40,683 bases of DNA from a virus, in IMG/VR virus record IMGVR_UViG_3300005613_000153, positions 1 through 40,683 of that record. One strand, 5' to 3'. The translations under genes and the position numbers were made by a program. Positions within the stretch are counted from its first letter, which is position 1. Each line of letters opens with the position of its first letter. The notes beneath the pieces are model-generated. The model was not told where the DNA came from. It searched no databases and was given only the letters and a program-made list of their open reading frames with translations. This document shows, one piece after another, positions 13,889-23,031 of the stretch.

Positions 13889-15946
13889 TTAAATATATTG
13901 TGCTGTAGGAAAGAAATCGACAGGTAATGCTTCTACTTGGAATTGTATCTTGGAAAGTACCCAAGCGCTATCATTGGTAGAACTTTCTAATTTTATTTGA
14001 TTTCTGAAATTACTTTGATAAATATTCTTTCTTACATTAAATAAATTAAGTTGTAAATCTTCTGATACAGGCGATCCAGCTAATCCTATAATACCTAAAG
14101 GACTTGTACCTAAAGTATAAGATGAACCGCCTACATCAAAATTATCTCCATCTATAATATCTGTAGCATTTTCCTCTCCATCAATTACATCAATAGCATT
14201 TATTTCTGCCGTCTGGCTAATAAATCCGCTAATATCACATATATTAACTAATTTGTATAGTGTAGGTTCACCAAAATCATTTTCTTTAGTCCATATTTTT
14301 ACATTAATTTCAGCGCCATTATCATTAAATCCTGTTTCTATTTCCCTAACCTGTCCGGAGTAAGCATTAGCAGATAATATATGCCAATCACCGCTAGAAT
14401 CCTCCCACTCTATTAATTGATTGGTTGATACATTAGTATATTCTGTCCATGCCTGTAATTTTATATTCAAAACCATTAAAGTATCAGGTACACCGCTTTT
14501 ATTAGTATCTAAACTTAAATAATAATGATTTGGCATTATATGCTTACCTCTGAAAGCATTGGATGTACTTAAATCTGATCCTGTATTTATTCTAGGCTGT
14601 ATATTATCAGATAAAGAAGTTGAGCCAAAAGTTCCCTCTGATCCTTCTCTTTGTGATAATGAATATAGGGCATCTTCTGCCAAAAAGTACATATCATTAC
14701 CCACCCTTTGTATATTCCTCCATGCAGAACAACCGCCATCATAGTCTAAAGGTCTTATTACTGTTGTGGCCGGTACTGTATCTACATAATAAGCTGAATT
14801 TTCTAAAAATACGGCAATAGCATCATTTGGCAATTTACCCATACCCGTAATAAGTTCTCTTGAATCATCATCATATATATATTCTGCACCAGTCCATACA
14901 GCATTAGCTAAATTAGCTGGTAGTGCTGTTGAATAGGCAAGTTTATTTGGTGATCCACTAATACCGCAAGCATAGGCTGTATTAGCTACCATCATCAGAT
15001 ATTTAGCTTTAGGACAAGCAGCATCTGCCGTTACTATTGATCCTGCACTAGATTCATTAGCATATTCATACCATGCAAAATTATCAGTACCATTACTGAA
15101 ATGTATAATATTCTTATAATTTAAAAACGAAAACTTTAATCCATCTGTATAACCTGCTGATAAAAGTGTCCAATCATTATCATTTTCAAGTTTAAAAATA
15201 TTAGTACCACAACCTGCTAAAGTTACCCTTGTGCCATCATCTAGTTTGACGTGGTATAAAGATGTTATTTCTTTTGTATAAGATCCGCTATACCAAGCTA
15301 TACAATCAGCATAAAAAGTTCCACCTGCATAAGCTGCACCATATATCAAAGCTATCCTTATTTCATCAATAGAGCCTGTAGGGCTACCATCAGAAGTCAT
15401 ACTAGCCCAATCATATTTCAAAAAGTTCCAACCTACCTCAAAAGCTGTACCATCAGCTTGTGTTGTAACAGCTAATTCATAATCATCAGTATCAAGTGTA
15501 TCACCCAAAGTAAGTGTTACGCTTGTTAAATCAGTTATAACAGGTATATATAACCAAAAGCCAAAATGGCCAGTTTCTTTTACGGCTGTTAAATCTACTG
15601 CTGTAATTCCAGTATTATGTATTTCTGCCGTAGTTCCGGATACAGTAATAACAAATTCTGTACTACCTGCATCATATTTTTTAATAGATGTTTCAGTAGC
15701 CACACTTCCGGCATCCACTCCATCTGCTGTCCACGTTCCATCCCCATCATAAGTATTCATTGAAGCAATTACAGTAACAGTATCACTTATAGGCTGAAAT
15801 TTATTAGATATACCACGTCTTGAAGTTAATCTGGAATCATCATCATAATAACAATTCTCAGCCTTAGCTAATTCGTTGTCTTTAATGGTAGTAGCCTCGT
15901 TGAGGTTAAGACCGCCTTTGAAGTCATTAAATGTTAGTTGTTTCAT
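13889..15946 (-). CDS. Head-tail/tail hub protein with inserted beta-sandwich domain
   Basis: 685 residues beginning MKQLTFNDFKGGLNLNEATT, a start often seen in podoviral tail-hub or DNA-stabilisation proteins. After LTSRRGISNKF (about residue 50), a beta-rich domain of roughly 160 residues begins SMNTYDGDGTWTADG and ends before KEITSLYHVKLDDGTRV, where the usual body resumes (NIFKLENDNDW, INRWED-like W repeats). A related domain sits inside the neighbouring gene 15943-17088 (HNMDTYDGNGTWVG). The start overlaps the upstream stop as ATGA. It probably closes the connector beneath the portal. Confidence 0.55.
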   Translation of the reverse strand: MKQLTFNDFKGGLNLNEATTIKDNELAKAENCYYDDDSRLTSRRGISNKFQPISDTVTVIASMNTYDGDGTWTADGVDAGSVATETSIKKYDAGSTEFVITVSGTTAEIHNTGITAVDLTAVKETGHFGFWLYIPVITDLTSVTLTLGDTLDTDDYELAVTTQADGTAFEVGWNFLKYDWASMTSDGSPTGSIDEIRIALIYGAAYAGGTFYADCIAWYSGSYTKEITSLYHVKLDDGTRVTLAGCGTNIFKLENDNDWTLLSAGYTDGLKFSFLNYKNIIHFSNGTDNFAWYEYANESSAGSIVTADAACPKAKYLMMVANTAYACGISGSPNKLAYSTALPANLANAVWTGAEYIYDDDSRELITGMGKLPNDAIAVFLENSAYYVDTVPATTVIRPLDYDGGCSAWRNIQRVGNDMYFLAEDALYSLSQREGSEGTFGSTSLSDNIQPRINTGSDLSTSNAFRGKHIMPNHYYLSLDTNKSGVPDTLMVLNIKLQAWTEYTNVSTNQLIEWEDSSGDWHILSANAYSGQVREIETGFNDNGAEINVKIWTKENDFGEPTLYKLVNICDISGFISQTAEINAIDVIDGEENATDIIDGDNFDVGGSSYTLGTSPLGIIGLAGSPVSEDLQLNLFNVRKNIYQSNFRNQIKLESSTNDSAWVLSKIQFQVEALPVDFFPTAQYI

Positions 15947-17088
15947 CTAGGTAACATTTCAAAGCTACGTGGTAAATTGTACATAAGTTCCTCTATCATT
16001 TGATTTTTATATAGTTTAGCTTCATCAAGCCTCATCGTGGCTCTTTGCTCCATACCTGGTACTATTCTAAGTGCTTTATATTCTGCATAAGTTTCATAAA
16101 TATACTGATACTGGCTAGGTATTACACTTTCGTCTGAATCACCGCTTAAATCTGTTGCTTGTTGTGTAAACCAATATTCTATATATTTATCTACAAATTG
16201 TATATTATCTAATCTGCAAGTTGCCTGATCTGTTTCACCGGAATCAAATACAATATTAACCTGTAAATAATCAACAGCACTCATATCAGGTGTACCGGTT
16301 GTTTGTCTATTAACAGTTGGTATAAATATTCTATTCCAGCCATCAGCATACTTACCGCCCTGTACTGTCTGATAATTCTTTACAGCATAATAATTAGATG
16401 AATCAGAACCGAATTTAACCTCAATAGCTTTTATATCAGTACCGCTAGTAAAATAAACCCATAACATAATACCGCCATCATTTAGATCATAAGAGCTAAT
16501 ATCAACGCTTGTAAGGGTAGAATTGGTAAGAGTAGCCTTATTTTCAGTAGAATTACTTACATCTATAGCAAAGCTAACTGATCCGCTACCTGCTTTATAA
16601 GTAGTGGCATCTGTTGCTACAGTTGTAGCATCATTTGTACCAACCCAAGTACCATTGCCATCATATGTGTCCATATTATGAAGCGTAGTATAAACAGGTG
16701 CTGTCTGAAATCCTGCATTTAAGAAAAATCTATTAGCATATTGTGATATTACTGATGGTGCAGTAGCTACATTATTATTATAAGAAGCCCAATCACTAAA
16801 ATTTATATTTGTACCATTGGAGGCTCTGGCCTTTAAAAGTGTACGTATTTTTGTGCTAAAAAAGTTTTCAGGTAAATCATCAGTGCTTGTACGATATTCC
16901 TGATAATCTAATACAGGTATTAAATATCCTATTGTTTCACCAAATTCCCAATTGACAGCAGGATCACTTAATATCCAGCGTTGCCCCTCATTTATATATC
17001 TAGTCAAATCAGCATCGCTCCAAATTTTCTTTTGAGGATCTATTTTTAGATTTGTCCTGACATTTGCTCTATTTGTAGTTAGGCTCAT
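15943..17088 (-). CDS. Head-tail adaptor with inserted beta-sandwich domain
   Basis: Start chosen at 17088 (MSLTTNRANVRTNL) because it follows AAATAAT; an upstream ATG at 17121 lies inside a small gene. The helical N-terminus (SDADLTRYINEGQRWILSDP) and helical C-terminus (YQYIYETYAEYKALRIVPG) look like a connector/adaptor fold. Between them lies a beta-rich insertion beginning MDTYDGNGTWVG and ending ATCRLDNIQFVDK, resembling a carbohydrate-binding-like jelly roll and related to the insertion in the next gene. Four-base ATGA overlap with that gene. Confidence 0.55.
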   Translation of the reverse strand: MSLTTNRANVRTNLKIDPQKKIWSDADLTRYINEGQRWILSDPAVNWEFGETIGYLIPVLDYQEYRTSTDDLPENFFSTKIRTLLKARASNGTNINFSDWASYNNNVATAPSVISQYANRFFLNAGFQTAPVYTTLHNMDTYDGNGTWVGTNDATTVATDATTYKAGSGSVSFAIDVSNSTENKATLTNSTLTSVDISSYDLNDGGIMLWVYFTSGTDIKAIEVKFGSDSSNYYAVKNYQTVQGGKYADGWNRIFIPTVNRQTTGTPDMSAVDYLQVNIVFDSGETDQATCRLDNIQFVDKYIEYWFTQQATDLSGDSDESVIPSQYQYIYETYAEYKALRIVPGMEQRATMRLDEAKLYKNQMIEELMYNLPRSFEMLPR

Positions 17089-17089
17089 A

Positions 17090-17230
17090 TTATTTAAATT
17101 TTTTAAGAGATTTATGTACATTACGTACAGTTTTTTGTAGCCTTTTGATTATCTTAGTTGATAATCTGTTTTTACCCTCATAAGGCGATCTAAAAAATAA
17201 TTGTTTTGATGTATCAGTTATTTTACCCAT
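17090..17230 (-). CDS. Small basic protein, 46 aa
   Basis: An ORF MGKITDTSKQLFFRSP ending VHKSLKKFK, with its ATG after AATAATACTT. It is rich in Lys and Arg (KIIKRLQKTVRN). Its TAA is followed one base later by the ATG of the adaptor gene, as expected for tightly packed late genes. The function is unknown; a small nucleic-acid-binding virion or assembly protein is possible. Confidence 0.55.
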   Translation of the reverse strand: MGKITDTSKQLFFRSPYEGKNRLSTKIIKRLQKTVRNVHKSLKKFK

Positions 17231-17235
17231 AAGTA

Positions 17236-17487
17236 TTATTTAAAGATTAAAGTTAATACCGAAGCGATTACTGAACCACAAGTAGCTGTTACGATTATCC
17301 AATATGTTTTCATCAGCCACTTTTGATTAGTTTCCATTTCTGTTAATTTATTATTCAAATGATAAAAGTGATTTTCTTTAAGATTTTTAACCTCTTCTCT
17401 TAACGAGCATATTGAATCATTTATTGTCCTTAGTTGTGATGAAGTGAGAGAATCATAATTCTCAAACCAATCTGGGTATTTTGTCAT
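17236..17487 (-). CDS. Coiled-coil protein with C-terminal membrane anchor (XhlA-like)
   Basis: 83 residues: MTKYPDWFENYDSLTSSQ, a heptad-like segment (LREEVKNLKENHFYHLNNKL) and a C-terminal membrane helix (TYWIIVTATCGSVIASVLTLIF) ending in Lys. This is the layout of haemolysin XhlA-like holin accessory proteins. It is embedded among virion genes rather than beside the lysis genes, so a virion or membrane-docking role is also possible. Confidence 0.5.
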   Translation of the reverse strand: MTKYPDWFENYDSLTSSQLRTINDSICSLREEVKNLKENHFYHLNNKLTEMETNQKWLMKTYWIIVTATCGSVIASVLTLIFK

Positions 17488-17499
17488 TAGCTTACTGAG

Positions 17500-18648
17500 T
17501 TAAAAGTTAAATCCTACCATTACACCTGCACCTCCTGCACCTCCTACACCTTCTATACCAAATACTTGCGTAAAGCCGTCAAAATCAGCACCCTGCCAGA
17601 AGTTGATGAAGTGGCTACTATCTACTTGATAGCAGGAGTTGGCGATACCAACTCCTGTGTCAAATTCTAAATTTGAGTTAGCTGTAGTTACAGCCCAAGT
17701 AGATGTGTCTACCTCAAAGACCTGTGTAAAGCCACCCGCACCATTACCAGTCCAGAAGTTGATGAAATGATTTGAGTCTACTTGATAACAGGAGTTGTAC
17801 TGACCTGAAACTGTATCAAACTCTAATCTACTACCTGCCGTTGTAACAGCCCAAGTTGAGGTGTCTACTGTAAAGGCTTGAACATATCCATCGATACCAT
17901 CACCACTCCAAAAGTTGATGAAGTGATTGCTATCGATTTGATAGCAGGAATTATACTCATTCTGAACTGTATCAAATTCCAAACTTGAGTTAGCCGTAGT
18001 TACAGCCCAAGTTGAGGTGTTTACTGTGAATACCTGAACATAGCCATCTGCCCCAGCAGTACCAGACCAAAAGTTGATGAAATGATTACTGTCTACTTGG
18101 TAACATGAGTTGTACAGACTCAAGTTAGTATCGAATTCTAAACTTGCACCTGCTGGCGAAACTGCCCAAGTCGAAGTATTTACCTCAAAGACCTGCGTAA
18201 ATCCATCCGTATCAGTACCAGACCAAAAGTTGATGAAATGATTTGAGTCTACTTGGTAGCAGGAATTGAAAGTATTGTCTGTCACAGAAAATTCATACGA
18301 ATTATTGGCTGTTGTAATTGCCCAAGTCGAAGTATTTACTGTGAATACCTGCGTAAATCCATCCGTATCAGCACTACCTCTAAAAAAGTTGATAAAATGA
18401 TTTGAGTCTATCTGATAGCAGGAATTATAATTACCCCAATTGGTATCAAACTCTAATCTACTACCTGCTGTAGTTACAGCCCATGTTGAGGTATTTACCT
18501 CAAAGACCTGCGTAAACCCGTCAAAATCAGCACCCTGCCAAAAGTTGATGAAGTGGTTACTGTCAATTTGGTAGCAGGAATTAGAATCACTATAAACTGT
18601 ATCGAATTCCAGCCTACTTCCCGATGTTGTAATTGCCCAATTTGCCAT
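17500..18648 (-). CDS. Seven-repeat beta-propeller protein
   Basis: 382 residues made of seven units of 52-53 residues, each with NSCYQ(I/V)DSNHFINFW, a GFTQVF or GYVQVF strand, and STWAVTTAGSRLEFDT. The chain opens with NWAITTSGSRLEFDT, the missing last strand of a unit, and unit seven ends after GFTQVFGI, so N- and C-terminal pieces would close one blade (velcro closure). That gives exactly seven blades. A Gly-rich tail follows. Propellers in virions commonly bind receptors or stabilise tails. Near-identical units suggest recent duplication. It lies between a glycosyltransferase and a membrane-anchored protein. Confidence 0.7.
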   Translation of the reverse strand: MANWAITTSGSRLEFDTVYSDSNSCYQIDSNHFINFWQGADFDGFTQVFEVNTSTWAVTTAGSRLEFDTNWGNYNSCYQIDSNHFINFFRGSADTDGFTQVFTVNTSTWAITTANNSYEFSVTDNTFNSCYQVDSNHFINFWSGTDTDGFTQVFEVNTSTWAVSPAGASLEFDTNLSLYNSCYQVDSNHFINFWSGTAGADGYVQVFTVNTSTWAVTTANSSLEFDTVQNEYNSCYQIDSNHFINFWSGDGIDGYVQAFTVDTSTWAVTTAGSRLEFDTVSGQYNSCYQVDSNHFINFWTGNGAGGFTQVFEVDTSTWAVTTANSNLEFDTGVGIANSCYQVDSSHFINFWQGADFDGFTQVFGIEGVGGAGGAGVMVGFNF

Positions 18649-18649
18649 A

Positions 18650-19318
18650 TTATATAATCATTGAATCATTAAATTGTACATATTTTTTACCTGCAAAATG
18701 AACAGGTCTTACTGTAGTATCACAATAAATCTCAAATCCCTCATTGGTCGCCCTTTCGCAAAATGTTACATCTTCTGACATATCTCTTTTATTCTTACCA
18801 TCTACTTTATTCATAGATTCTCTTGAAAATGCAAAAGGTGTACCCTCGTGTTTTGGATATAATTTTTCCAGCACTTCTCTTTTAATAAGAGTACAAGCCA
18901 TACCACAAGCATCTATTCTCACAAGATTCCCACCTGATGTATCTATTTTTTTAATAGGCTCATATCCTTTTACATCATTATCTGGTATCTGTGTAGCTGT
19001 AAATATACAAGGCACAAAAGGCTCATGCCTAGATAAAACTGGAGCACAGATTATATCTTTATCTGCCTGTAAAAACTTAGCCAAAGCATCTTGAGGAGGT
19101 GGATTATCGTCATCTACAAAAAATAAATGCGTAAACCCTCCTTCTAAGGCAAATTTAACTAAAGCATTTCTAGCCTTATCTACCGCCTCACCACCGATAA
19201 CTTTAGTAACTATTTGTGGAGTAACTTTAAGGTTCATCAAAGCCTCTACAGTTTCCCCGTAAAAAAGTTCAGAAGCGGATGGTAATCCTATTAGTATTTT
19301 TGGTTGTATTTGATTCAT
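18650..19318 (-). CDS. GT-A type glycosyltransferase
   Basis: 222 residues. ILIGLPSASELFYGE opens a Rossmann-like fold, HLFFVDDDNPPPQDALAK near residue 85 carries the DxD-type metal/nucleotide-sugar motif, and SGGNLVRIDACGMACTLI and EDVTFCERATNEGF match later blocks of GT-A (GT2-like) enzymes. It would transfer a sugar to a virion protein, to DNA or to a host surface polymer. Placement within the tail genes favours a virion or fibre substrate, which is inference. The start follows CTGTTTAAT. Confidence 0.7.
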   Translation of the reverse strand: MNQIQPKILIGLPSASELFYGETVEALMNLKVTPQIVTKVIGGEAVDKARNALVKFALEGGFTHLFFVDDDNPPPQDALAKFLQADKDIICAPVLSRHEPFVPCIFTATQIPDNDVKGYEPIKKIDTSGGNLVRIDACGMACTLIKREVLEKLYPKHEGTPFAFSRESMNKVDGKNKRDMSEDVTFCERATNEGFEIYCDTTVRPVHFAGKKYVQFNDSMII

Positions 19319-19319
19319 A

Positions 19320-19691
19320 TTAAACAGTTATATTTGTTACACCACTTCCAATGTAGTTAGTGCTGTTATAATAAAAGAAAGCATAGTTCTCTCTATTTCC
19401 TGTGGTATCCCATGTAGGTTCTGTACCTCCTGACCATTTTACTGTAGCTGGGAATGTTACTGTATTAGTACCACCAGCATCTTGTATCATTCTTAAAGTT
19501 AAATGACATGGACCAGAAGGAGCTGTAAATGTATAAGTTACGTTATCTGTAAGAGTTGATTTTTGACTATTACCTGCACCCCAGTCTATTGTATCTGCTG
19601 CACCTGAATTACCATTATCTGTTTCTGTCGCATATGCTGTATTAGCTCCAAAATCGAAATCTCCTCCTGTCTTATTTGTATTATTTGCCAT
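19320..19691 (-). CDS. Small beta-rich virion protein
   Basis: 123 residues starting MANNTNKTGGDFDFGA. It contains ATETDNGNSGAADTIDWGAG and LTDNVTYTFTAPSGPCHLTL, a pattern common in short phage tail-fibre or appendage modules, with a final NYAFFYYNSTNYIGSGV strand. No enzyme motif. The preceding fibre gene ends 13 bases upstream and the glycosyltransferase gene follows directly, so it is part of the tail-fibre cluster. Confidence 0.55.
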   Translation of the reverse strand: MANNTNKTGGDFDFGANTAYATETDNGNSGAADTIDWGAGNSQKSTLTDNVTYTFTAPSGPCHLTLRMIQDAGGTNTVTFPATVKWSGGTEPTWDTTGNRENYAFFYYNSTNYIGSGVTNITV

Positions 19692-19704
19692 AATAATTAA
19701 TTAA

Positions 19705-21228
19705 TTAATAAATAGTATTTCCAAAAGCCTCTGTATCTGCCCCGTTATCAACGATAGCTACATCTGTCATACAACCCATAACTCTAGTCCTGTTTGCCGT
19801 AGCATTAATAGTAAGAGTATTAGCACCTCCCCCTGCGTCTGCACCAAATTGACAATTAGAAAATCCATTGTCATCTGCTCCGTTATTGACTGTCGCACCT
19901 CCTAGAAAATCAACATTTGTACATTTATGTCTATCACCGCCAATAGTTACAGCACTTGTAATACGGGAATTAGTTAATTTTCCACCAATAGAAGTTGTAT
20001 CTGCAAGGTCTATTGAACCAAATTCACTATTTGTTATATTCCAATAATCATATGTGAGTGTATCTACTGCTCCTCCATTAGTATAAATATTGGTCAAATT
20101 TATATTATCAGCTTGTAGCTGTATACCTAATTCGCCACTGCTTATTGCTCTAATATTGCTACAATTATTTTTAGGGCGGATAATTACATCAGTACCTGAA
20201 TCATATATCACATTTGATATAGCTGTATCAGCACTACCCTCAAATAATCTACCGCCTGATTTAAATGTACCTAATATAACTATATTTGTTACAACAGACC
20301 CTTGTTCGGGTTCTAAAATTCTTTCACAGTCACTACCACCACCCATAAAAATAACATCTGAAACCTTGCTGGAATCCATTCCACTTATTCCTCCTACCCC
20401 ATTATGTAATTCAAAATAAATATTACTTATTCTTTCCTGCCCACCCGATAATTCCAAATAATCATTTGTGGAATTCCAATCTAATCGCAGATTTTTCATT
20501 GTAAGAGTTGAAGCAGACCCAGATGAATTAAATAATTTTAAACTATTACTTGTAGGTGACCAATCTATTTCTGCACCACTATCATCACCATTACCCATTA
20601 CCATAACATCTGCATTATCTGTATATTGAAATTGATATGCCCCCATTGTTAAACAATAAGAACTTAAATCCAATAATATATTTGCATCTGAAGGAAATGT
20701 TATATCACTATCTTCCGTTATATCGGTTATTAATAATAGTTTTATATCTGTACCTCCCACTCCAGTAATAGCAGCTTGTATATCAGTATAATCCGCACCG
20801 CTTGAGCCTACTGTTGCATCATATTTTGTAAGACCTCCACCAGTAGGGTCTTCGAAACTAGGAGCTACACCTGCACCACCTGAAGTTAATACTTGCCCGT
20901 CAGTTCCTATTGGTATCTCCCCGAAAGAAGTTGTTGTATCTGCATAAGGAATTAAATACTGAGTTCGTGCATAAGTATTCTGAGTATCGGGTGCAAGACC
21001 TGTAATAGTTGATACTGTACCAGCGTTACCTGTTACAGAGCCTGCAATAGCATTAGTTACTTCTAAATCTGTAAACCAACCTTTTGACATTCTATTTGTG
21101 GTATCAGCTATAGATCCTGTTCCTGTTATATTGCTTGTACCAAGTGCCACAGTATCTCCTGCTGTTCTTGGCGATATTGTAGTCCCGCTCCTTTTAAATG
21201 GCGGAACTGGTGTATTTAATTTTCCCAT
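19705..21228 (-). CDS. Tail fibre/tailspike with beta-helix-like body
   Basis: 507 residues. The N-terminus (MGKLNTPVPPFKRSGTTISP) and the region to about 135 resemble fibre attachment and shaft modules. From SGADYTDIQAAITGVGG (about 146) begins the signature of right-handed beta-helix tailspikes of the pectate-lyase type, followed by many short beta turns rich in Asn and Gly (NLRLDWNSTNDYLELSG). It probably recognises or degrades a host surface glycan; no catalytic residues can be named. It is the longest fibre candidate in the window. Confidence 0.6.
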   Translation of the reverse strand: MGKLNTPVPPFKRSGTTISPRTAGDTVALGTSNITGTGSIADTTNRMSKGWFTDLEVTNAIAGSVTGNAGTVSTITGLAPDTQNTYARTQYLIPYADTTTSFGEIPIGTDGQVLTSGGAGVAPSFEDPTGGGLTKYDATVGSSGADYTDIQAAITGVGGTDIKLLLITDITEDSDITFPSDANILLDLSSYCLTMGAYQFQYTDNADVMVMGNGDDSGAEIDWSPTSNSLKLFNSSGSASTLTMKNLRLDWNSTNDYLELSGGQERISNIYFELHNGVGGISGMDSSKVSDVIFMGGGSDCERILEPEQGSVVTNIVILGTFKSGGRLFEGSADTAISNVIYDSGTDVIIRPKNNCSNIRAISSGELGIQLQADNINLTNIYTNGGAVDTLTYDYWNITNSEFGSIDLADTTSIGGKLTNSRITSAVTIGGDRHKCTNVDFLGGATVNNGADDNGFSNCQFGADAGGGANTLTINATANRTRVMGCMTDVAIVDNGADTEAFGNTIY

Positions 21229-21253
21229 AATATTTAGTTATTAATACGGATTG

Positions 21254-21285
21254 TTTACCGCTAAAGCCACCAAAGTGGTGGTAAA
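21254..21285 (-). other. Intergenic hairpin between fibre genes
   Basis: TTTACC (21254-21259) pairs with GGTAAA (21280-21285), enclosing CCAC/GTGG. It lies in the 62-base gap between the 400-aa and 507-aa virion genes. No T-tract, so an RNA-stability or processing element is more likely than a terminator. Confidence 0.4.
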
Positions 21286-21290
21286 TCTAA

Positions 21291-22493
21291 CTATAAGTAT
21301 TCAACCTGAATCCAGCAATCTGCACTTCCTATCGTTTTAGTTGCCAGAGTAGATGAATTTGAAATTGTTATACCTGTACTCATTGTTACTGGACTTTCTG
21401 GTGCGTAAAAGAAGTTCTCACCAGCATCTACCTTAATTACAATAACTGGTACTGCTGTATCAGCAGGTAGTGAAGCTGTATTATGAACCTGAATATACTG
21501 AGCAGAGGCACTATTATTAATACCAGATACCCCATATAAAGTACCAGCAGAAGCCTTAGCAACTAAACTAGCTGCTAGAGCAGAAGTTGAAGCAAGTGTT
21601 ATAGGGTTTAAAACTACAGCTCCTGTATTACACGATGTGATTTTTGAATCTAGCGAAGTAGTATCTCCAGCAATTGTAGCAATATCAGCTTCTAGCCCGT
21701 CTACAGCCTCACCTATAAATCTTAACTGTCCATGCACATTACCATCTACATCAGCAGCAGCACCCACAGCACCCATTTGAGTATCATCAGTAGCAAGAGT
21801 AGTAGGTACAGAACCCGTCATAACTGCCGTACCGAGAGAAGGTGTTTTAGTATTTATATCACTTGCTTCTGAATAAATATCATTAGCAGTAGTTTCAGTG
21901 GCTAAACTAGCAGTATCTAAAACATTTCCAGCCGCATCTATTCCCTGTACAGCCAATACATGAGTAGCCGTAGTTCTGGCAGTATTAGCATCATTAATAT
22001 CAGCCCTGTCATCAGTTGTAGCATTTTTAAGTTCTACCGCACCTATTTCAATATCACCAGCATTTAAAGTAACAGGTCTAGGTATATTTGTATAAACAAT
22101 AAAAGTATCTGTAGCTACAAAAGTAGCACCCGTAACTGTTAGGGTTGTAGGATCAGTACCGGCTGCTGTGATAGTTACATCATCTCTTGTGTAAGTATTC
22201 GTAACAGCACCACTTGTAGCAATTTGCTGGATACTTACTATATCAGCAGCAGTAATAGCCGTTACACCTGTAGGTAAACCTGAACAAGTTAAAGTAGTAC
22301 CTGAAGCATAAGCCGTTGTAAAATCAGCATTAGTTCCGCTTGCCTTTCCAATATAACCGCTAGTATCATTGGAAACTGAATCGACATTAACATCACCTGT
22401 AAAAGTAGCAGTTGTTCTAACAGCTACATTACCTAATGCATCTTCGACAAACTTATTATATTCCCTATCCCCTTTTGAGCTTGGTAAAGCCAT
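21291..22493 (-). CDS. Virion structural protein, Thr/Ala-rich
   Basis: 400 residues beginning MALPSSKGDREYNKF. The opening VEDALGNVAVRTTATF is reminiscent of fibre or baseplate-adaptor proteins, and the rest is low-complexity beta-rich sequence (Thr, Ala, Asp, Val) without enzyme motifs. The C-terminal domain (VIVIKVDAGENFFYAP, SADCWIQVEYL) looks like a small beta sandwich. It lies between the HeH-domain protein and the tailspike candidate. Structural role by composition and position. Confidence 0.5.
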   Translation of the reverse strand: MALPSSKGDREYNKFVEDALGNVAVRTTATFTGDVNVDSVSNDTSGYIGKASGTNADFTTAYASGTTLTCSGLPTGVTAITAADIVSIQQIATSGAVTNTYTRDDVTITAAGTDPTTLTVTGATFVATDTFIVYTNIPRPVTLNAGDIEIGAVELKNATTDDRADINDANTARTTATHVLAVQGIDAAGNVLDTASLATETTANDIYSEASDINTKTPSLGTAVMTGSVPTTLATDDTQMGAVGAAADVDGNVHGQLRFIGEAVDGLEADIATIAGDTTSLDSKITSCNTGAVVLNPITLASTSALAASLVAKASAGTLYGVSGINNSASAQYIQVHNTASLPADTAVPVIVIKVDAGENFFYAPESPVTMSTGITISNSSTLATKTIGSADCWIQVEYL

Positions 22494-22588
22494 AGTATAT
22501 TGAGTTAAATTTTAAATATTTATACATAGCGAGTTTTCTTCCACGCAATGCCCTATATTCCTTTTAACCCAATTCCTTTTGGCTTAAA

Positions 22589-22963
22589 TTATTTTAATTT
22601 ACCTGATTTTTCAATTGCTTCTAAAATTTCCTTTTTAGTTTTACAACCAGTTAGGGAAACTTCATTTTTAGCTGCAAAATCCTTTAACTCAGCAACAGTT
22701 TGAGTTAAAAATTCCTCGATCTGTCTACCTGTCATATCAGTATTAGCATTTTTAATACCTATATTAGTCTTACCTTCGTCAAAAGGTCGAACTTTATTTT
22801 TAGGTACAAAATCCGGTTCGCATTCTTTCCACCCCCTATTTTTATCAGCAAGCATTTTAGCTACTGCATGACGTGGAAATACACGCTTGCTCCCATTAGG
22901 CAATTCAAACCATACAGGAGTCATGTCTTTTTTAGGAGGATTTATTAAGTTTTCAGCACTCAT
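22589..22963 (-). CDS. Virion assembly protein with C-terminal HeH/SAP-like domain
   Basis: 124 residues. The N-terminal part (TPVWFELPNGSKRVFPRHA) precedes a C-terminal helix-extension-helix module, VAELKDFAAKNEVSLTGCKT followed by KKEILEAIE, typical of HeH/LEM-like or Rho-N-like DNA-binding domains found just downstream of phage capsid genes. It may sit at the head-tail junction. The start follows TATAACTTTAATAAT. Confidence 0.55.
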   Translation of the reverse strand: MSAENLINPPKKDMTPVWFELPNGSKRVFPRHAVAKMLADKNRGWKECEPDFVPKNKVRPFDEGKTNIGIKNANTDMTGRQIEEFLTQTVAELKDFAAKNEVSLTGCKTKKEILEAIEKSGKLK

Positions 22964-22990
22964 ATTATTAAAGTTATATAATAATCTTGC

Positions 22991-23021
22991 TTATACCCAT
23001 TATAATATACAATGGGTATAA
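22991..23021 (-). other. Perfect 11-bp inverted repeat in late operon
   Basis: TTATACCCATT (22991-23001) and AATGGGTATAA (23011-23021) are exact reverse complements separated by nine bases. It lies in the gap between the 47-aa gene (ending 23032) and the HeH-protein start (22963). There is no T-tract. Candidate mRNA-stabilising or processing hairpin that may separate abundant capsid message from downstream genes. Confidence 0.55.
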
Positions 23022-23031
23022 AGTAAAACTA

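Noticed and set aside
12510-13964. Longer start for the 484-codon virion gene
   Set aside because: The extra N-terminus overlaps the tail-hub gene by 76 bases. ATG 13877 gives a typical fibre N-terminus and fits gene spacing.
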